The notes: generated from the letters alone by a model not told the origin. Shown: positions 17,006 to 27,031, numbered from the stretch's first letter. The stretch: 64,000 nucleotides of DNA from JBBDQZ01 sp040905705 (GCA_040905705.1 JBBDQZ010000029.1:248001-312000); one strand, 5' to 3'. Numbers and translations: made by a program.

Positions 17006-17464
17006 ATGGAAGAACGGGAGCAGATTCAGAAGCTGGCGGAACAGGTTTTGAAGGGCGATGATCTGTTCCTTGTTGAAGTGGAACTGAAAGGCTCTGCCGG
17101 GAATCGTGTGATCTGGGTATATATTGAATCGGACAAAGGTAATATATCGCTGGACCGATGTGCAGAGTTCAGCAGGGAGTTAAACCTGTTGTTGGAAGCT
17201 GGCGGGTGGCATGATCATCAGTACACCCTTAATGTGTCATCTCCCGGTTTGGACCGTCCGCTAAAAGATCTCAGGCAATATGTAAATAATGTAGGACGTA
17301 AAGCATCTGTAGTCTATGTAAAAGATGGAGAAGAATTTCAGGAGGAAGGCGAACTGATTCATGCTCATGCCGACTCTATTACTCTTCTTACAAGCACTAA
17401 GGAACAACTGAAAATCCCTTTTTCCAATGTCATGGAAGCAAGGATTCAGGCTTCCTTCAAATAA
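17006..17464 (+). CDS. rimP: ribosome maturation factor RimP
   Basis: RimP helps assemble the 30S subunit. The 152 residues starting at ATG 17006 (MEEREQIQKLAEQVL) contain the family core VWVYIES-type strand, ISLDRCAEFSRELN, NVSSPGLDRPL and a C-terminal SH3-like barrel. The open frame extends back to 16871, but that region contains the promoter and leader hairpin, so the later start is right. First gene of the rimP-nusA-infB-rbfA-truB-ribF block, an order conserved in many bacteria. Confidence 0.93.
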   Translation: MEEREQIQKLAEQVLKGDDLFLVEVELKGSAGNRVIWVYIESDKGNISLDRCAEFSRELNLLLEAGGWHDHQYTLNVSSPGLDRPLKDLRQYVNNVGRKASVVYVKDGEEFQEEGELIHAHADSITLLTSTKEQLKIPFSNVMEARIQASFK

Positions 17465-17492
17465 CATCAACGGTATTTTCGATATCTACCAA

Positions 17493-18749
17493 ATGCAAAC
17501 GGATATTTCAAAACAGATTATTCAATCGTTCGCGGAAATAGCGAAGGATAAAGGTATTGACAGGGATCTTCTCTTATCGATTCTGGAAGATGTGTTCCGG
17601 TCCATGATTCGCAAGAAGTATGAATCGGATGAGGCTTTTTCTGTGATTCTGAATCCCGATCGAGGTGAAATTCAAATGATGCATATTCGTGAAGTGGTAC
17701 CGGACGAAGAGTTGAGTGATCCGGTCAACGAAATAGGTATTACGGAAGCACAGAAGCTGGATCCGGATTTGGAACTGTATGATGAGTTTGCCCAGGAGAT
17801 TAAAATTGAAGACTTCGGACGCCGATCGGTCATGATGGCGCGTCAGACCCTGGCACAGCGTATCCGCGAAATCGAAAAAGACAACATCTTTGAAGATTAC
17901 AGCGACCGAATTGGAGAAATTGTGCTTGGTGACGTCTATCAGGTACGTAACCGGGATATTCTGGTCAATCATAACGGTGTGGAGCTTATACTGCCCAAAA
18001 GTCATCAGATTTACAAAGACCGCTATCGGAAAGGTGAAACCATACGTGCTGTAGTGGTTGAAGTCAAAAGACAGGAAGGAAATCCGGCGGTGATTATATC
18101 CCGAACATCTCCGCTTTTTCTCGAACGCCTTTTTGAAAATGAAATACCTGAAGTTTTTGACGGAATAATTGAAATTATTAAAACGGTGCGGGAGCCCGGC
18201 GATCGTTCCAAAGTTGCCGTAGTTTCACACGATGAACGTGTGGACCCTGTTGGCGCCTGTGTCGGTATGAAAGGAATTCGTATTCATTCTATTGTTCGCG
18301 AACTATGTAACGAAAATATTGATGTGATCAATTACACGGAAGATGATCACGAGTTTATTAAACGTTCCTTGCAACCGGCACATGTTCAGTCAGTGGAACT
18401 TGACAAAAAACACCGCCGGGCGAAAGTAGTGGTTCCGGCCGACCAGGTATCCAAAGCCATTGGAAAAGGTGGAGTCAACATTCGTTTGGCTACACAGTTG
18501 ACCAACTTCGAAATTGATGTTTACCGTGAAGTGGATGATGAAGATGATATTGACATTTTTGAATTTGCTGATGATTTTGGTGATGATGTGGTACAGTTAC
18601 TCTATGATATCGGCTGTGATACCGCCAGAGCGGTATTGGAGCTGGCACCCGAGGAACTCGAACGGCGAACCGATGGCAAACTTGAATTAAAAGATGCGAA
18701 GGGAATCATTCGCACTATCCAGGAAGAGTTTGAAGAAGATGAAGTCTGA
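17493..18749 (+). CDS. nusA: transcription termination/antitermination factor NusA
   Basis: NusA binds RNA polymerase and modulates pausing and termination. From ATG 17493 the protein has 418 residues: an N-terminal polymerase-binding domain, an S1 domain (IVLGDVYQVRNRDILVNHNG), two KH domains (GACVGMKGIRIHSIV and KAIGKGGVNIRLA), and a short acidic C-terminal region with a helix-hairpin-helix-like segment. The frame runs back to 17427, overlapping rimP, but the later ATG matches the family. It may regulate its own operon through the leader hairpin at 16948. Confidence 0.93.
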   Translation: MQTDISKQIIQSFAEIAKDKGIDRDLLLSILEDVFRSMIRKKYESDEAFSVILNPDRGEIQMMHIREVVPDEELSDPVNEIGITEAQKLDPDLELYDEFAQEIKIEDFGRRSVMMARQTLAQRIREIEKDNIFEDYSDRIGEIVLGDVYQVRNRDILVNHNGVELILPKSHQIYKDRYRKGETIRAVVVEVKRQEGNPAVIISRTSPLFLERLFENEIPEVFDGIIEIIKTVREPGDRSKVAVVSHDERVDPVGACVGMKGIRIHSIVRELCNENIDVINYTEDDHEFIKRSLQPAHVQSVELDKKHRRAKVVVPADQVSKAIGKGGVNIRLATQLTNFEIDVYREVDDEDDIDIFEFADDFGDDVVQLLYDIGCDTARAVLELAPEELERRTDGKLELKDAKGIIRTIQEEFEEDEV

Positions 18750-18796
18750 TTATCAGTAATTGTTGAAATCTCATATAGAAATAGAACAGGAACTTT

Positions 18797-21730
18797 ATGG
18801 CTGATGCTGGCAAAGTGAAACGCTTGTTCAAGGTAGCTTCAGAATTCAATGTGTCTACGCAGTCTATTGTAGACTCCTTGAATGGCGTTGGATTTTCCAT
18901 TGATAACAAACCCAATGTGAAGATCACGCCAGAGATGTACTCTGCGCTGGAATCGGTTTACGGTGAGGACAAGGCTAAAAGTAAAGATCATGTCCGGGCA
19001 CGTGAGGAATATGAAGAACGACGCAGCACATTTCGGACCGGCAGGAATGAGTCGGTTACTATTGACAGCTTTCTTGAGCCTATAGATAGCCTCGATCCAC
19101 AAGGCGAGGATATAGCAAATGAGCTTTTGACAGATCCTGCTGATAAAGAAAAAAAAGGGTCAGCAGAAGAACCCGTCGATAAGAGCCCGGATCAAAATAA
19201 AGAGACAGTAGAATCCGATAGGGATGAAACAAGTTCCTCAAACGTGCAGCAACCCGCTGAAGTGGAGGATAGCTCTGAGGATACTATTCAGGAAGATTCG
19301 GAAGCCAATCTTGACGATCAAGATGCAGGTATAGATGAAAATGATGATCCGGAAGAAATTCCCGAAGAGGAAGAGGAAGAAGAACCCGAAGCCGAACCGG
19401 AACCGGCAGCCAAAGAGGTGAGTGACGAAGAAGCGGAAGAGGAAGAAGAGGAAGAAGAATTCCTTCTTGACGATGAAGAGGATGAAGTATTGGATTCACC
19501 GGATATTATCCGTGGCCGACGGGAAACCCTCTCCGGAACACGTATTTTGGGCAAAATAGAAATTACCGATCCCGTAGAACAACGTAAAAGCCGGAAAAAG
19601 AAGAAAAAAAGCACCAAGACCCAGTCTGATTCTGCCGAGCTTACGAAGTCAGATGCTGAACAGGTGGATAAACCGAAAAAGAAAAAGATTAAAACCAAGC
19701 GCGTCAAAGACGACAAACCCGCCGTAACTGAAGAACCTGAGGAACAAAAATCCAAAAAGAAGAAAAAACGGATCAAATCGCGTAGAGCTCCGAAAGTCGA
19801 CGATTCTGATGTCGAGACGAAAATGAAAGAGACTATGGCCTTGTTACAAACCGGAGGCTCGGTCGGACGCAAGCGCCAGAAGCGACGGAAACAGAAAAGA
19901 GATGAAATGGCGGCGGAGCGTGAGTTACTGGAATCTGAAAAGCATGAGCAGGAGCAAAAGTTACTGGAAGTCACTGAGTTTATTACAGTTAGTGACCTGG
20001 CTGATGAACTGGAAGTCTCTGCAAACGAAATTATCATGCATTGCATGAATTTGGGAATGGTGGTTTCCATTAATCAACGACTGGAAGCCGGAACGATAGA
20101 ACTTCTGGTCAGTGAATACGACCGGGAAGTGGTCTTTGTGGATGCCCAGGAACTCTCCGAAGATCTGGAAGATGACGATGATGACAATCCGGAAGAGTTG
20201 CTTCCCCGATCACCGGTCGTTACAGTAATGGGACATGTGGATCATGGAAAAACCTCTCTTCTTGACTATATCCGGAAAACCAAAGTTACAGCAGGAGAAG
20301 CAGGAGGTATCACTCAGCATATAGGTGCATATGAAGTACGACTTCCGGACAAACGCAATATTACATTTCTTGATACACCGGGTCACGAAGCATTTACTGC
20401 TATGCGAGCCCGGGGAGCCCAGGTAACGGACATTGTTATTTTGGTTGTTGCTGCTGACGACTCGGTAATGCCACAGACTCTTGAAGCGATCAATCATGCC
20501 CAGGCAGGAGGGGTGCCTGTTGTAGTGGCAATTAATAAAATGGATAAAGAGGAAGCTAATCCGGAGCGTATCAAACAACAGCTTTCAGACCATAATGTGC
20601 TTGTTGAAGACTGGGGAGGCAACGTACAGGTTGCCACAGTATCGGCACATTCCGGTCAGGGAATTGATGAATTACTGGATAAGGTACTGATTGAAGCCGA
20701 ATTAATGGAACTTAAAGCCAATCCCGCCAGAAGGGCATCAGGAATAATTCTTGAAGCCAAGATCGACCGCGGGAAAGGAGTGGTTGCCAATATTTTAATA
20801 CAGCGGGGAACTTTACGGGTTGGTGACCCGTTTGTTGCCGGTTCCTATTCCGGCAAAGTGCGTGCTCTTGAAAACGAATTTGGTGATAGAATTGAAGATG
20901 TGGGCCCTGCACAACCTGCCCAGCTGACAGGCTTTGATGGTATTCCGCAAGCCGGGGATAAAATTGTTGGATTACAGGATGAGAGAACGGCAAAAGAAAT
21001 TGCCCAGCAGCGTCAGCAGATAAAACGGGAGCAGTCCCTTAGAAAAGTCAAGCACGTCACCCTGGATGATATTTCACGTCGATTGGCCCTTGGTGAAGTT
21101 GCAGAACTGAACATTATCATCAAAGGTGACGTGGACGGATCGATCGAAGCACTTGCCGGCTCTCTGCAAAAAATTTCCAATGATGAGGTTAAAGTCAATA
21201 TCATCCACACCGGAGTAGGAGCCATTTCCGAGTCGGATGTTCTGCTGGCTTCTGCCTCGGATGCAATTATTATCGGTTTTCAGGTAAGGCCTGCCTCCAA
21301 TGCCAGAAAACTTGCCGAGGTGGAAGAAATCGATATCAGGCTGTTCAGCGTAATTTATGATGCCGTGGATGCTGTAAGGGATGCGCTCGAAGGGCTGCTA
21401 TCCCCGGAAGTAAATGAAAAAACCACCGCTACTCTTGAAGTCATGGATATATTCAAGGTTCCGAAAGTTGGCACTGTGGCCGGATGTAAAGTTACCGACG
21501 GGAAGATTCAGCGTAACATACGTGTGCGCCTTATTCGTGACGGAATTGTTATTTATGAGGGTGCAATATCATCACTTAAACGCTTTAAAGACGACGTTAA
21601 AGAGGTTGCAAGTGGTTACGAATGTGGTATAGGAATCAAAAACTACAATGATATCAAAGTTGGGGATGTTATTGAAGGATATGAAGTAACAGAAACCAAA
21701 CGAAAATTGAGCAAAGAGACGAGCGGATGA
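18797..21730 (+). CDS. infB: translation initiation factor IF-2
   Basis: IF-2 is the GTPase that brings initiator tRNA to the 30S subunit. The 977-residue protein has an N-terminal IF2N domain (KRLFKVASEFNVSTQSIVDSL), a long low-complexity region to about residue 400 made of acidic Glu/Asp runs and then Lys-rich runs, and the G domain with GHVDHGKTS (about residue 479), DTPGHEAF and NKMDK. Domains II to IV follow. The highly charged linker generates a long false ORF on the opposite strand. Its stop overlaps rbfA by 4 bp. Confidence 0.95.
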   Translation: MADAGKVKRLFKVASEFNVSTQSIVDSLNGVGFSIDNKPNVKITPEMYSALESVYGEDKAKSKDHVRAREEYEERRSTFRTGRNESVTIDSFLEPIDSLDPQGEDIANELLTDPADKEKKGSAEEPVDKSPDQNKETVESDRDETSSSNVQQPAEVEDSSEDTIQEDSEANLDDQDAGIDENDDPEEIPEEEEEEEPEAEPEPAAKEVSDEEAEEEEEEEEFLLDDEEDEVLDSPDIIRGRRETLSGTRILGKIEITDPVEQRKSRKKKKKSTKTQSDSAELTKSDAEQVDKPKKKKIKTKRVKDDKPAVTEEPEEQKSKKKKKRIKSRRAPKVDDSDVETKMKETMALLQTGGSVGRKRQKRRKQKRDEMAAERELLESEKHEQEQKLLEVTEFITVSDLADELEVSANEIIMHCMNLGMVVSINQRLEAGTIELLVSEYDREVVFVDAQELSEDLEDDDDDNPEELLPRSPVVTVMGHVDHGKTSLLDYIRKTKVTAGEAGGITQHIGAYEVRLPDKRNITFLDTPGHEAFTAMRARGAQVTDIVILVVAADDSVMPQTLEAINHAQAGGVPVVVAINKMDKEEANPERIKQQLSDHNVLVEDWGGNVQVATVSAHSGQGIDELLDKVLIEAELMELKANPARRASGIILEAKIDRGKGVVANILIQRGTLRVGDPFVAGSYSGKVRALENEFGDRIEDVGPAQPAQLTGFDGIPQAGDKIVGLQDERTAKEIAQQRQQIKREQSLRKVKHVTLDDISRRLALGEVAELNIIIKGDVDGSIEALAGSLQKISNDEVKVNIIHTGVGAISESDVLLASASDAIIIGFQVRPASNARKLAEVEEIDIRLFSVIYDAVDAVRDALEGLLSPEVNEKTTATLEVMDIFKVPKVGTVAGCKVTDGKIQRNIRVRLIRDGIVIYEGAISSLKRFKDDVKEVASGYECGIGIKNYNDIKVGDVIEGYEVTETKRKLSKETSG

Positions 21731-22095
21731 GCATTAGAACCGAGCGTGTTGCTGCCATTTTAAAATCGGATATAGGAGAAATTCTTCAGCTGGATTACCA
21801 GCACAATTCAATGTTGACGGTCACTAATGTGCGTATCTCACCTGATTTGATGCAGGCACATATCTTTTTGAGTGTACTTTCAAACAAGGGGGATCAATCT
21901 GAGATATTTGATTATATCAAAGAAAAGACTCCCGAAATTCGTAAAAAACTGGCCGGCCGCATTCGTCATCAAATGAGAAGAGTGCCGGAACTGCATTTTC
22001 ATCTGGATGATACCGCTGAATATGTGGAAAAAATAGAGTCGCTGTTTAACAGGATCAAATCGGAAAAGAAACAGTCGAATGGTACTACGGAATGA
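21727..22095 (+). CDS. rbfA: 30S ribosome-binding factor RbfA
   Basis: RbfA binds immature 30S subunits and helps 16S rRNA 5'-end processing, notably in the cold. The 122 residues show the KH-type fold with RTERVAAILKSDIGEIL at the start, VRISPDLMQAHIFLSV and RHQMRRVPELHFHLDDT near the end. It is translationally coupled to infB (ATGA overlap of 4 bp). Length and placement are normal. Confidence 0.93.
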   Translation: MSIRTERVAAILKSDIGEILQLDYQHNSMLTVTNVRISPDLMQAHIFLSVLSNKGDQSEIFDYIKEKTPEIRKKLAGRIRHQMRRVPELHFHLDDTAEYVEKIESLFNRIKSEKKQSNGTTE

Positions 22096-22170
22096 AATTT
22101 CTCTTTTTAGTTAAACTGAGCGATGACAATGATGATTAACTCTATTGACCAACCCTGAAGACACCCGGTT

Positions 22171-22914
22171 ATGGCCTCTGTCCCAGACCCTATATCCGGT
22201 TTTCCAGTATTTGACAGGGAGCATCCGCCCGGACCGAGTGAGGACTATGCTTCCGGGGCAATATTCTTAGTCGACAAGGAAGTTGGCTGGACCAGTTTTG
22301 ATGTAGTAAAATTTCTTCGTAACCGCATCCGGATCCGGAAAACAGGACATGCCGGGACACTTGACCCACTTGCCTCCGGACTTTTGATTCTCTGTTCCGG
22401 TAAATCGACCCGGAGTATTTCCAGGATCCAGGAGTTTCCAAAACGCTATCGGGCGATGGTTCAGTTCGGAGCCTCTACACCCAGCCAGGACGCTGCTACC
22501 AATCCGGATGCAACCGCACCTTTTAACCATCTGAACCATGAGATCATTGAAACTATGATAAAAAACCGGTTTACAGGTGTGATTAAACAAATACCACCCA
22601 TGTATTCGGCACTTTGGAAAGACGGACAACGTCTTTATAAACTGGCACGGAAAGGACAGGTCGTTGAAAGAGAATCCCGTGAAGCTATAATTCATGCGAT
22701 TGAGGTCATATCGTATCGTGATGGTCAAATGGAGCTCGATGTTTTGTGCGGTAAGGGAACCTATATCCGGACTCTTGCCCATGACATGGGAGTTGAACTG
22801 GGTACATTGGCACACCTTTCTGCACTTCGACGTACAGAAACAGGATCATTTCATGTTGATCAGGCCCTGACTATCGAAGCTATTCGAAACTGTTTTCAAA
22901 CTGAATTTCCCTGA
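22171..22914 (+). CDS. truB: tRNA pseudouridine(55) synthase
   Basis: TruB makes the conserved pseudouridine 55 in the T loop of tRNAs. The 247-residue protein carries the catalytic Asp65 in GHAGTLDPLASG, preceded by VGWTSFDVVKFLRNR, plus PPMYSALWKDGQRLYKLAR and the CGKGTYIRTLAHDMG segment. It lacks the extra C-terminal PUA-like domain of the E. coli enzyme, consistent with the short form. It is 75 bp downstream of rbfA and probably in the same operon. Confidence 0.95.
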   Translation: MASVPDPISGFPVFDREHPPGPSEDYASGAIFLVDKEVGWTSFDVVKFLRNRIRIRKTGHAGTLDPLASGLLILCSGKSTRSISRIQEFPKRYRAMVQFGASTPSQDAATNPDATAPFNHLNHEIIETMIKNRFTGVIKQIPPMYSALWKDGQRLYKLARKGQVVERESREAIIHAIEVISYRDGQMELDVLCGKGTYIRTLAHDMGVELGTLAHLSALRRTETGSFHVDQALTIEAIRNCFQTEFP

Positions 22915-23048
22915 GCAAGCATTTTACAAATGAATTGCGATCCGATATAATTTATGATACAATTAGCTGCTATCGTTGTATTACACCTGATAGAAAGTTC
23001 TCTGTTTAATCTGCCTGATTTTAAGAATCCACAGTTTTACAATGCTTT

Positions 23049-23987
23049 ATGCCAAAAACAAGCACTCCTCTATTTCTCAAATATTATAAAAAAGATATCA
23101 GAAATGTGCTGACAGTAGGTACTTTTGACGGGGTACACTTAGGACACCAGGCACTTATTCAGAATGTGGTTCGCCGGGCTGCAGAAAAAAAGGCTCCGGC
23201 TGTTGTAGTTACATTCGATCCGCATCCCCGGGATATTATTAATCCGGCATCTGATGGTATTCGTTTGCTTACAACATTGTTTGAGCGCTCCGAGATAATG
23301 AAACGATACGGGATCGATCAAATGCTAGTGATTCCGTTTACGCGGGATTTCTCTATGTTGAGTTCCGAAGAGTTTATCCGTTCGTATATATACGAACGTG
23401 TGGGAGTGGATACTTTAGTTATCGGATATGATCACCACTTCGGCCGCGACCGTACAGGTTCTCTCCAGACATTGAAAAAGTTGTCCGGAGAGTTGGGATT
23501 TTCGGTATATGTGGAAGAGGCACATGAAGTCAGACATACCACGATCAGTAGTACTGTAATTCGAAGATTGCTGGAGGAAGAAGGAGATGTTGAGACTGCA
23601 GCAGAAATGCTGGGTCGAAGTTATGAAGTGAGTGGAATCGTTGTGAAGGGAGATCAACGTGGGCGGACTATCGGTTTTCCGACAGCAAATCTCGATCCGG
23701 AAAGTAAAAGAAAAGTGTTGCCGGCAAATGGAGTTTACTGTGTGGAAGTGGAATTACAAAATGAAACTTTTAAAGGTATGATGAACATTGGCATGCGTCC
23801 TACATTTCATCACAGGCACATTATGGTACCGGAAGTACACCTGTTTGACTTCAACCGTATGATTTACGGAAACAAAATCAAAGTGCGCTTCTTGTGGCGG
23901 ATACGTGGAGAACGGAAGTTCAGTGATCCGGATGCATTAGTCCGGCAATTGATCAAGGACCGGAAAATGTGCAAAGGTGCATCCTGA
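23049..23987 (+). CDS. ribF: bifunctional riboflavin kinase/FAD synthetase
   Basis: RibF phosphorylates riboflavin to FMN and adenylates FMN to FAD. The N-terminal adenylyltransferase half has TVGTFDGVHLGHQALI and FDPHPRDIIN; the C-terminal flavokinase half has GDQRGRTIGFPTANL and NGVYCVEVEL. The length of 312 residues is normal. Its stop is followed at once by the 131-bp tandem repeat and the assembly gap, so the usual ribF-rpsO spacing is disturbed here. Confidence 0.94.
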   Translation: MPKTSTPLFLKYYKKDIRNVLTVGTFDGVHLGHQALIQNVVRRAAEKKAPAVVVTFDPHPRDIINPASDGIRLLTTLFERSEIMKRYGIDQMLVIPFTRDFSMLSSEEFIRSYIYERVGVDTLVIGYDHHFGRDRTGSLQTLKKLSGELGFSVYVEEAHEVRHTTISSTVIRRLLEEEGDVETAAEMLGRSYEVSGIVVKGDQRGRTIGFPTANLDPESKRKVLPANGVYCVEVELQNETFKGMMNIGMRPTFHHRHIMVPEVHLFDFNRMIYGNKIKVRFLWRIRGERKFSDPDALVRQLIKDRKMCKGAS

Positions 23988-23991
23988 CCTA

Positions 23992-24332
23992 AATGGATAC
24001 AAACCAATGTATTATTGAAGCATCTTTGCTAAACACTTTTCAGGGANNNNNNNNNNNNNNNNNNNNNNNNNNNNNNNNNNNNNNNNNNNNNNNNNNNNNN
24101 NNNNNNNNNNNNNNNNNNNNNNNNNNNNNNNNNNNNNNNNNNNNNNGCTGTTACGCACGAATCATCTACAAAAAGGAAGGTCACTGCATTTGGAGATCGT
24201 CAATGGATACAAACCAATGTATTATTGAAGCATCTTTGCTAAACACTTTTCAGGGACGGACAATAACGGCAATCAGCGCTGTTACGCACGAATCATCTAC
24301 AAAAAGGAAGGTCACTGCATTTGGAGATCGTC
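23992..24332 (+). repeat. 131-bp tandem direct repeat spanning the assembly gap
   Basis: A unit starting AATGGATACAAACCAATG and ending TTTGGAGATCGTC occurs at least twice head to tail: copy 1 begins at 23992 and is broken by the N run; its last 56 bases resume at 24147; copy 2 is complete at 24202-24332. The copies are identical wherever both can be read. The period of 131 is not a multiple of three, so the repeat does not encode a repeated peptide. It begins 4 bp after the ribF stop. True copy number is unknown because the gap lies inside it. Confidence 0.85.
24047..24146. other. assembly gap of 100 N
   Basis: Exactly 100 undetermined bases, the usual placeholder for a gap of unknown size. 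From the repeat phase, the missing sequence is 21 bp or 21 bp plus a whole number of 131-bp units. Confidence 0.99.
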
Positions 24333-24413
24333 CTGATAACAGTTATCTTTATGGTTTAACTAAAACATGAATCTACTTTAGTATGATAACATCTAAAGCG
24401 GAGATATTTTTAA

Positions 24414-24683
24414 ATGAATATTACCTCGGAAGAAAAGCTGGCAATCTTTAAAAAGTACGGAAAAACCAAAGAGGATTCCGGTTCCCCGGAAGCACAGATT
24501 GCATTATTTACAGAACGTATTAACAGGCTTACCGACCATCTCAAATCACACAGGAAAGACCATTCAACGCGACTCGGGTTGCTTCGTCTGGTCGGAAAAC
24601 GCCGTCGCCTTCTCAATTATCTTATGAAAAAAGATATTGAAGGATACCGAAAATTGATCAAAGAGCTCGGTATTCGGAAATAA
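24414..24683 (+). CDS. rpsO: 30S ribosomal protein S15
   Basis: S15 is a primary binder of the 16S rRNA central domain. All 89 residues match the family in length and layout: KYGKTKEDSGSPEAQIALFT, the LTDHLKSHRKDHSTRLGLL helix and GKRRRLLNYL. A GCGGAG ribosome-binding sequence lies about 10 bp before the ATG. The gene precedes pnp, as in many bacteria. Confidence 0.97.
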   Translation: MNITSEEKLAIFKKYGKTKEDSGSPEAQIALFTERINRLTDHLKSHRKDHSTRLGLLRLVGKRRRLLNYLMKKDIEGYRKLIKELGIRK

Positions 24684-24690
24684 TACAATA

Positions 24691-24715
24691 GCAGGCACGG
24701 GAACATCGTGCCTGT
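24691..24715 (+). terminator. rpsO-pnp intergenic hairpin
   Basis: CAGGCACG and CGTGCCTG form a perfect 8-bp stem over a 7-base loop, followed by only a weak T-rich stretch (TCTTGT). It may be a partial terminator after rpsO or an RNase processing site in an rpsO-pnp transcript, as known at this locus in E. coli. Confidence 0.6.
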
Positions 24716-24844
24716 CTTGTATAAAACACCCATGTTACAGCAATGAACCGGGTAAGTGGTTTTCGGGCATTTTACACATTATGCAAAACCCAGATAGCTC
24801 ATTGCATTGCACGCTAATGAAGTAATACGAATAGAATAATATAT

Positions 24845-26953
24845 ATGAAAGCTGATTTAAAAACGATTGAATACGCACCAGGAAAAGTACTGACTGTTGA
24901 CACTGGAAGACTTGCAAAGCAGGCCAATGGAAGTGCATTTGTCCGTATCGGTGATACGGTTGTGATGGCTACCGCCACAGCCGCCAGAGAAGCCAAGCCC
25001 GGTCAACCCTTTTTCCCGTTGACCGTTGAATTCAAAGAAACTTTTGCTGCAGGGGGAAAGTTTCCGGGAGGGTTTATTAAACGGGAAGGCCGCCCATCCG
25101 AAAAAGAAATTTTATCCGCACGGTTGATTGATCGCACCATCCGTCCACTTTTTCCGGATGGATTTATGAATGAAACCCAGGTAATTTGCCAGGTATTTTC
25201 ATCCGATGGAGAAAATGATGGAGATGTGATCGGCGCTGTAGCTTCCTCGTTATCACTTACCTTGTCCGATATTCCTTTCGAAGGCCCCATGGCCCAGGTT
25301 CGTGTGGCACGAATCAACGGTGAAACAGTGATCAACCCGACTGTTACTGAACTTAAAGCGGCTGATATTGAAATGACAGTGGGCGGTACGCTGGAAAGCG
25401 TGGTCATGGTAGAAGGAGAGATGAGTGAGATCTCTGAAGAAGACATGGTAGATGCCATTCGTAAGGCACATGATGCCATCAAAAAGCTGTGCCAATTCCA
25501 GCTGGAACTGCGCAAGGAGTTCGGCAAAGAGAAATGGGACGTATCCCGGCCGGAAATTAGTAAAGAACTCATTGCAAAGGTGACCAAACTGGTTGGTGAT
25601 CGATACAGCAAAATCAGCAAAAAGGGTCTGGCAAAAAAGGTTTACAGTACGGAATCGAAAGAGATTGTCACCGAAATTCAGGAAAGTCTGGCTGAAAGTT
25701 TTCCGGATCAGGAAGAAGATATTGCAGATATTTGCCACGATATCCAGAAAACGGCTATGCGTAAACTAATAATCGAAGAAAAATTGCGAATTGATGGTCG
25801 CAAGCCAGAAGATATTCGCCCTATATGGACAGAAGTCGGATATCTGCCGCGTACACATGGTTCGGCAATTTTTACACGTGGAGAAACCCAGGCACTGGTT
25901 TCTGTCACACTGGGAACGAAACGTGACGAGCAAATGATTGACACACTTTTTTATAACGACTCCAAACGGTTTATGCTGGATTACAATTTTCCACCCTACT
26001 GTACTGGAGAGGTGAAGATGATGCGAGGAGTATCGCGACGAGAGATTGGCCATGGAAATCTTGCCGAACGCGCTCTTAGAAAAGTGATACCAACAACAGA
26101 TGAATTTGATTACACCATCAGGGTTGTCTCCGACGTACTGGAATCCAACGGTTCCTCGTCCATGGCTTCGGTTTGCGGGGGTTCGATGGCATTGATGGAC
26201 GCTGGGGTGCCGATTAAAAAACCGGTGGCCGGTATTGCCATGGGAATGATCGTTGGTGACGGAAAGTCTGTCGTACTGTCTGATATCCAGGGTGAAGAGG
26301 ACCACATGGGTGATATGGATTTTAAAGTAACCGGTACGCTTGAGGGTATTACAGCATGCCAGATGGATATTAAAGTCAAAGGAATCTCTTATGAAGTTAT
26401 GATCCAGGCATTACAACAGGCTCGCGATGGTCGAATGTATATTTTGGAGCGAATGGCAGAATCCATATCTGCACCCCGTTCCGAAGTGTCTCAATATGCA
26501 CCGTCTTTTGTCAAGGTTGAGGTGGAAACCGATCAGATCGGTGGAATAATCGGCCCGGGTGGCAAAGTGATTCAGTCCATCCAGCGTGAAAGTGGTGCCG
26601 AAGTGATGATTGAGGAGGTCGGTAATAAAGGCATAGTAACTATCTCGGCTGATAGTAAAGAGAAAATTAATGAAGCTGTAAAAAGGATCAAAGCCATTAC
26701 CGGAAGTCTTGAAGAAGGAGAAGTATATCTTGGTACCGTTCGATCAATCAAGGAATATGGTGCCTTTGTTGAGATTATGCCGGGACGAGACGGACTGTTG
26801 CACATTTCCGAGATCGATCACAAACGGATCAATAAAGTCTCTGACGTGCTGAGCGAAGGCCAGCAGATTGAAGTCAAACTGGTACGCGTAGAAGACGGGG
26901 GGAAACTTCGACTGTCCCGCAAGGCTCTGATCCCGAATGAAAATGAAGGCTGA
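24845..26953 (+). CDS. pnp: polyribonucleotide nucleotidyltransferase (PNPase)
   Basis: PNPase degrades RNA 3' to 5' by phosphorolysis. The 702-residue protein has two RNase PH domains (GGKFPGGFIKREGRPSEKE in the first; SSMASVCGGSMALMDAGVP in the second), an all-helical linker, a KH domain with IIGPGGKVIQSI, and a C-terminal S1 domain (GTVRSIKEYGAFVEIMPGRDG). Length and motifs are standard. It ends 78 bp before a strong terminator. Confidence 0.97.
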   Translation: MKADLKTIEYAPGKVLTVDTGRLAKQANGSAFVRIGDTVVMATATAAREAKPGQPFFPLTVEFKETFAAGGKFPGGFIKREGRPSEKEILSARLIDRTIRPLFPDGFMNETQVICQVFSSDGENDGDVIGAVASSLSLTLSDIPFEGPMAQVRVARINGETVINPTVTELKAADIEMTVGGTLESVVMVEGEMSEISEEDMVDAIRKAHDAIKKLCQFQLELRKEFGKEKWDVSRPEISKELIAKVTKLVGDRYSKISKKGLAKKVYSTESKEIVTEIQESLAESFPDQEEDIADICHDIQKTAMRKLIIEEKLRIDGRKPEDIRPIWTEVGYLPRTHGSAIFTRGETQALVSVTLGTKRDEQMIDTLFYNDSKRFMLDYNFPPYCTGEVKMMRGVSRREIGHGNLAERALRKVIPTTDEFDYTIRVVSDVLESNGSSSMASVCGGSMALMDAGVPIKKPVAGIAMGMIVGDGKSVVLSDIQGEEDHMGDMDFKVTGTLEGITACQMDIKVKGISYEVMIQALQQARDGRMYILERMAESISAPRSEVSQYAPSFVKVEVETDQIGGIIGPGGKVIQSIQRESGAEVMIEEVGNKGIVTISADSKEKINEAVKRIKAITGSLEEGEVYLGTVRSIKEYGAFVEIMPGRDGLLHISEIDHKRINKVSDVLSEGQQIEVKLVRVEDGGKLRLSRKALIPNENEG

Positions 26954-27031
26954 TCCTTGTATGGAAACGTAACTCCTGAAGATATAATATGTTTCGGAAA
27001 TCTGATGGGTTCAGTCTCCTGTCATATATTG

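Noticed and set aside
19318..20070. 250-codon minus-strand frame rich in Ser
   Set aside because: It is the antisense shadow of the Glu/Asp- and Lys-rich linker of infB; composition alone explains it.
23993..24370. A 125-codon frame across the N gap between ribF and rpsO
   Set aside because: It reads through 100 undetermined bases, and the underlying 131-bp repeat is not a multiple of three, so the frame is an accident of the gap size.
25003..26379. Several long minus-strand frames opposite pnp
   Set aside because: pnp is complete and unmistakable on the plus strand; the opposite frames have no family resemblance.
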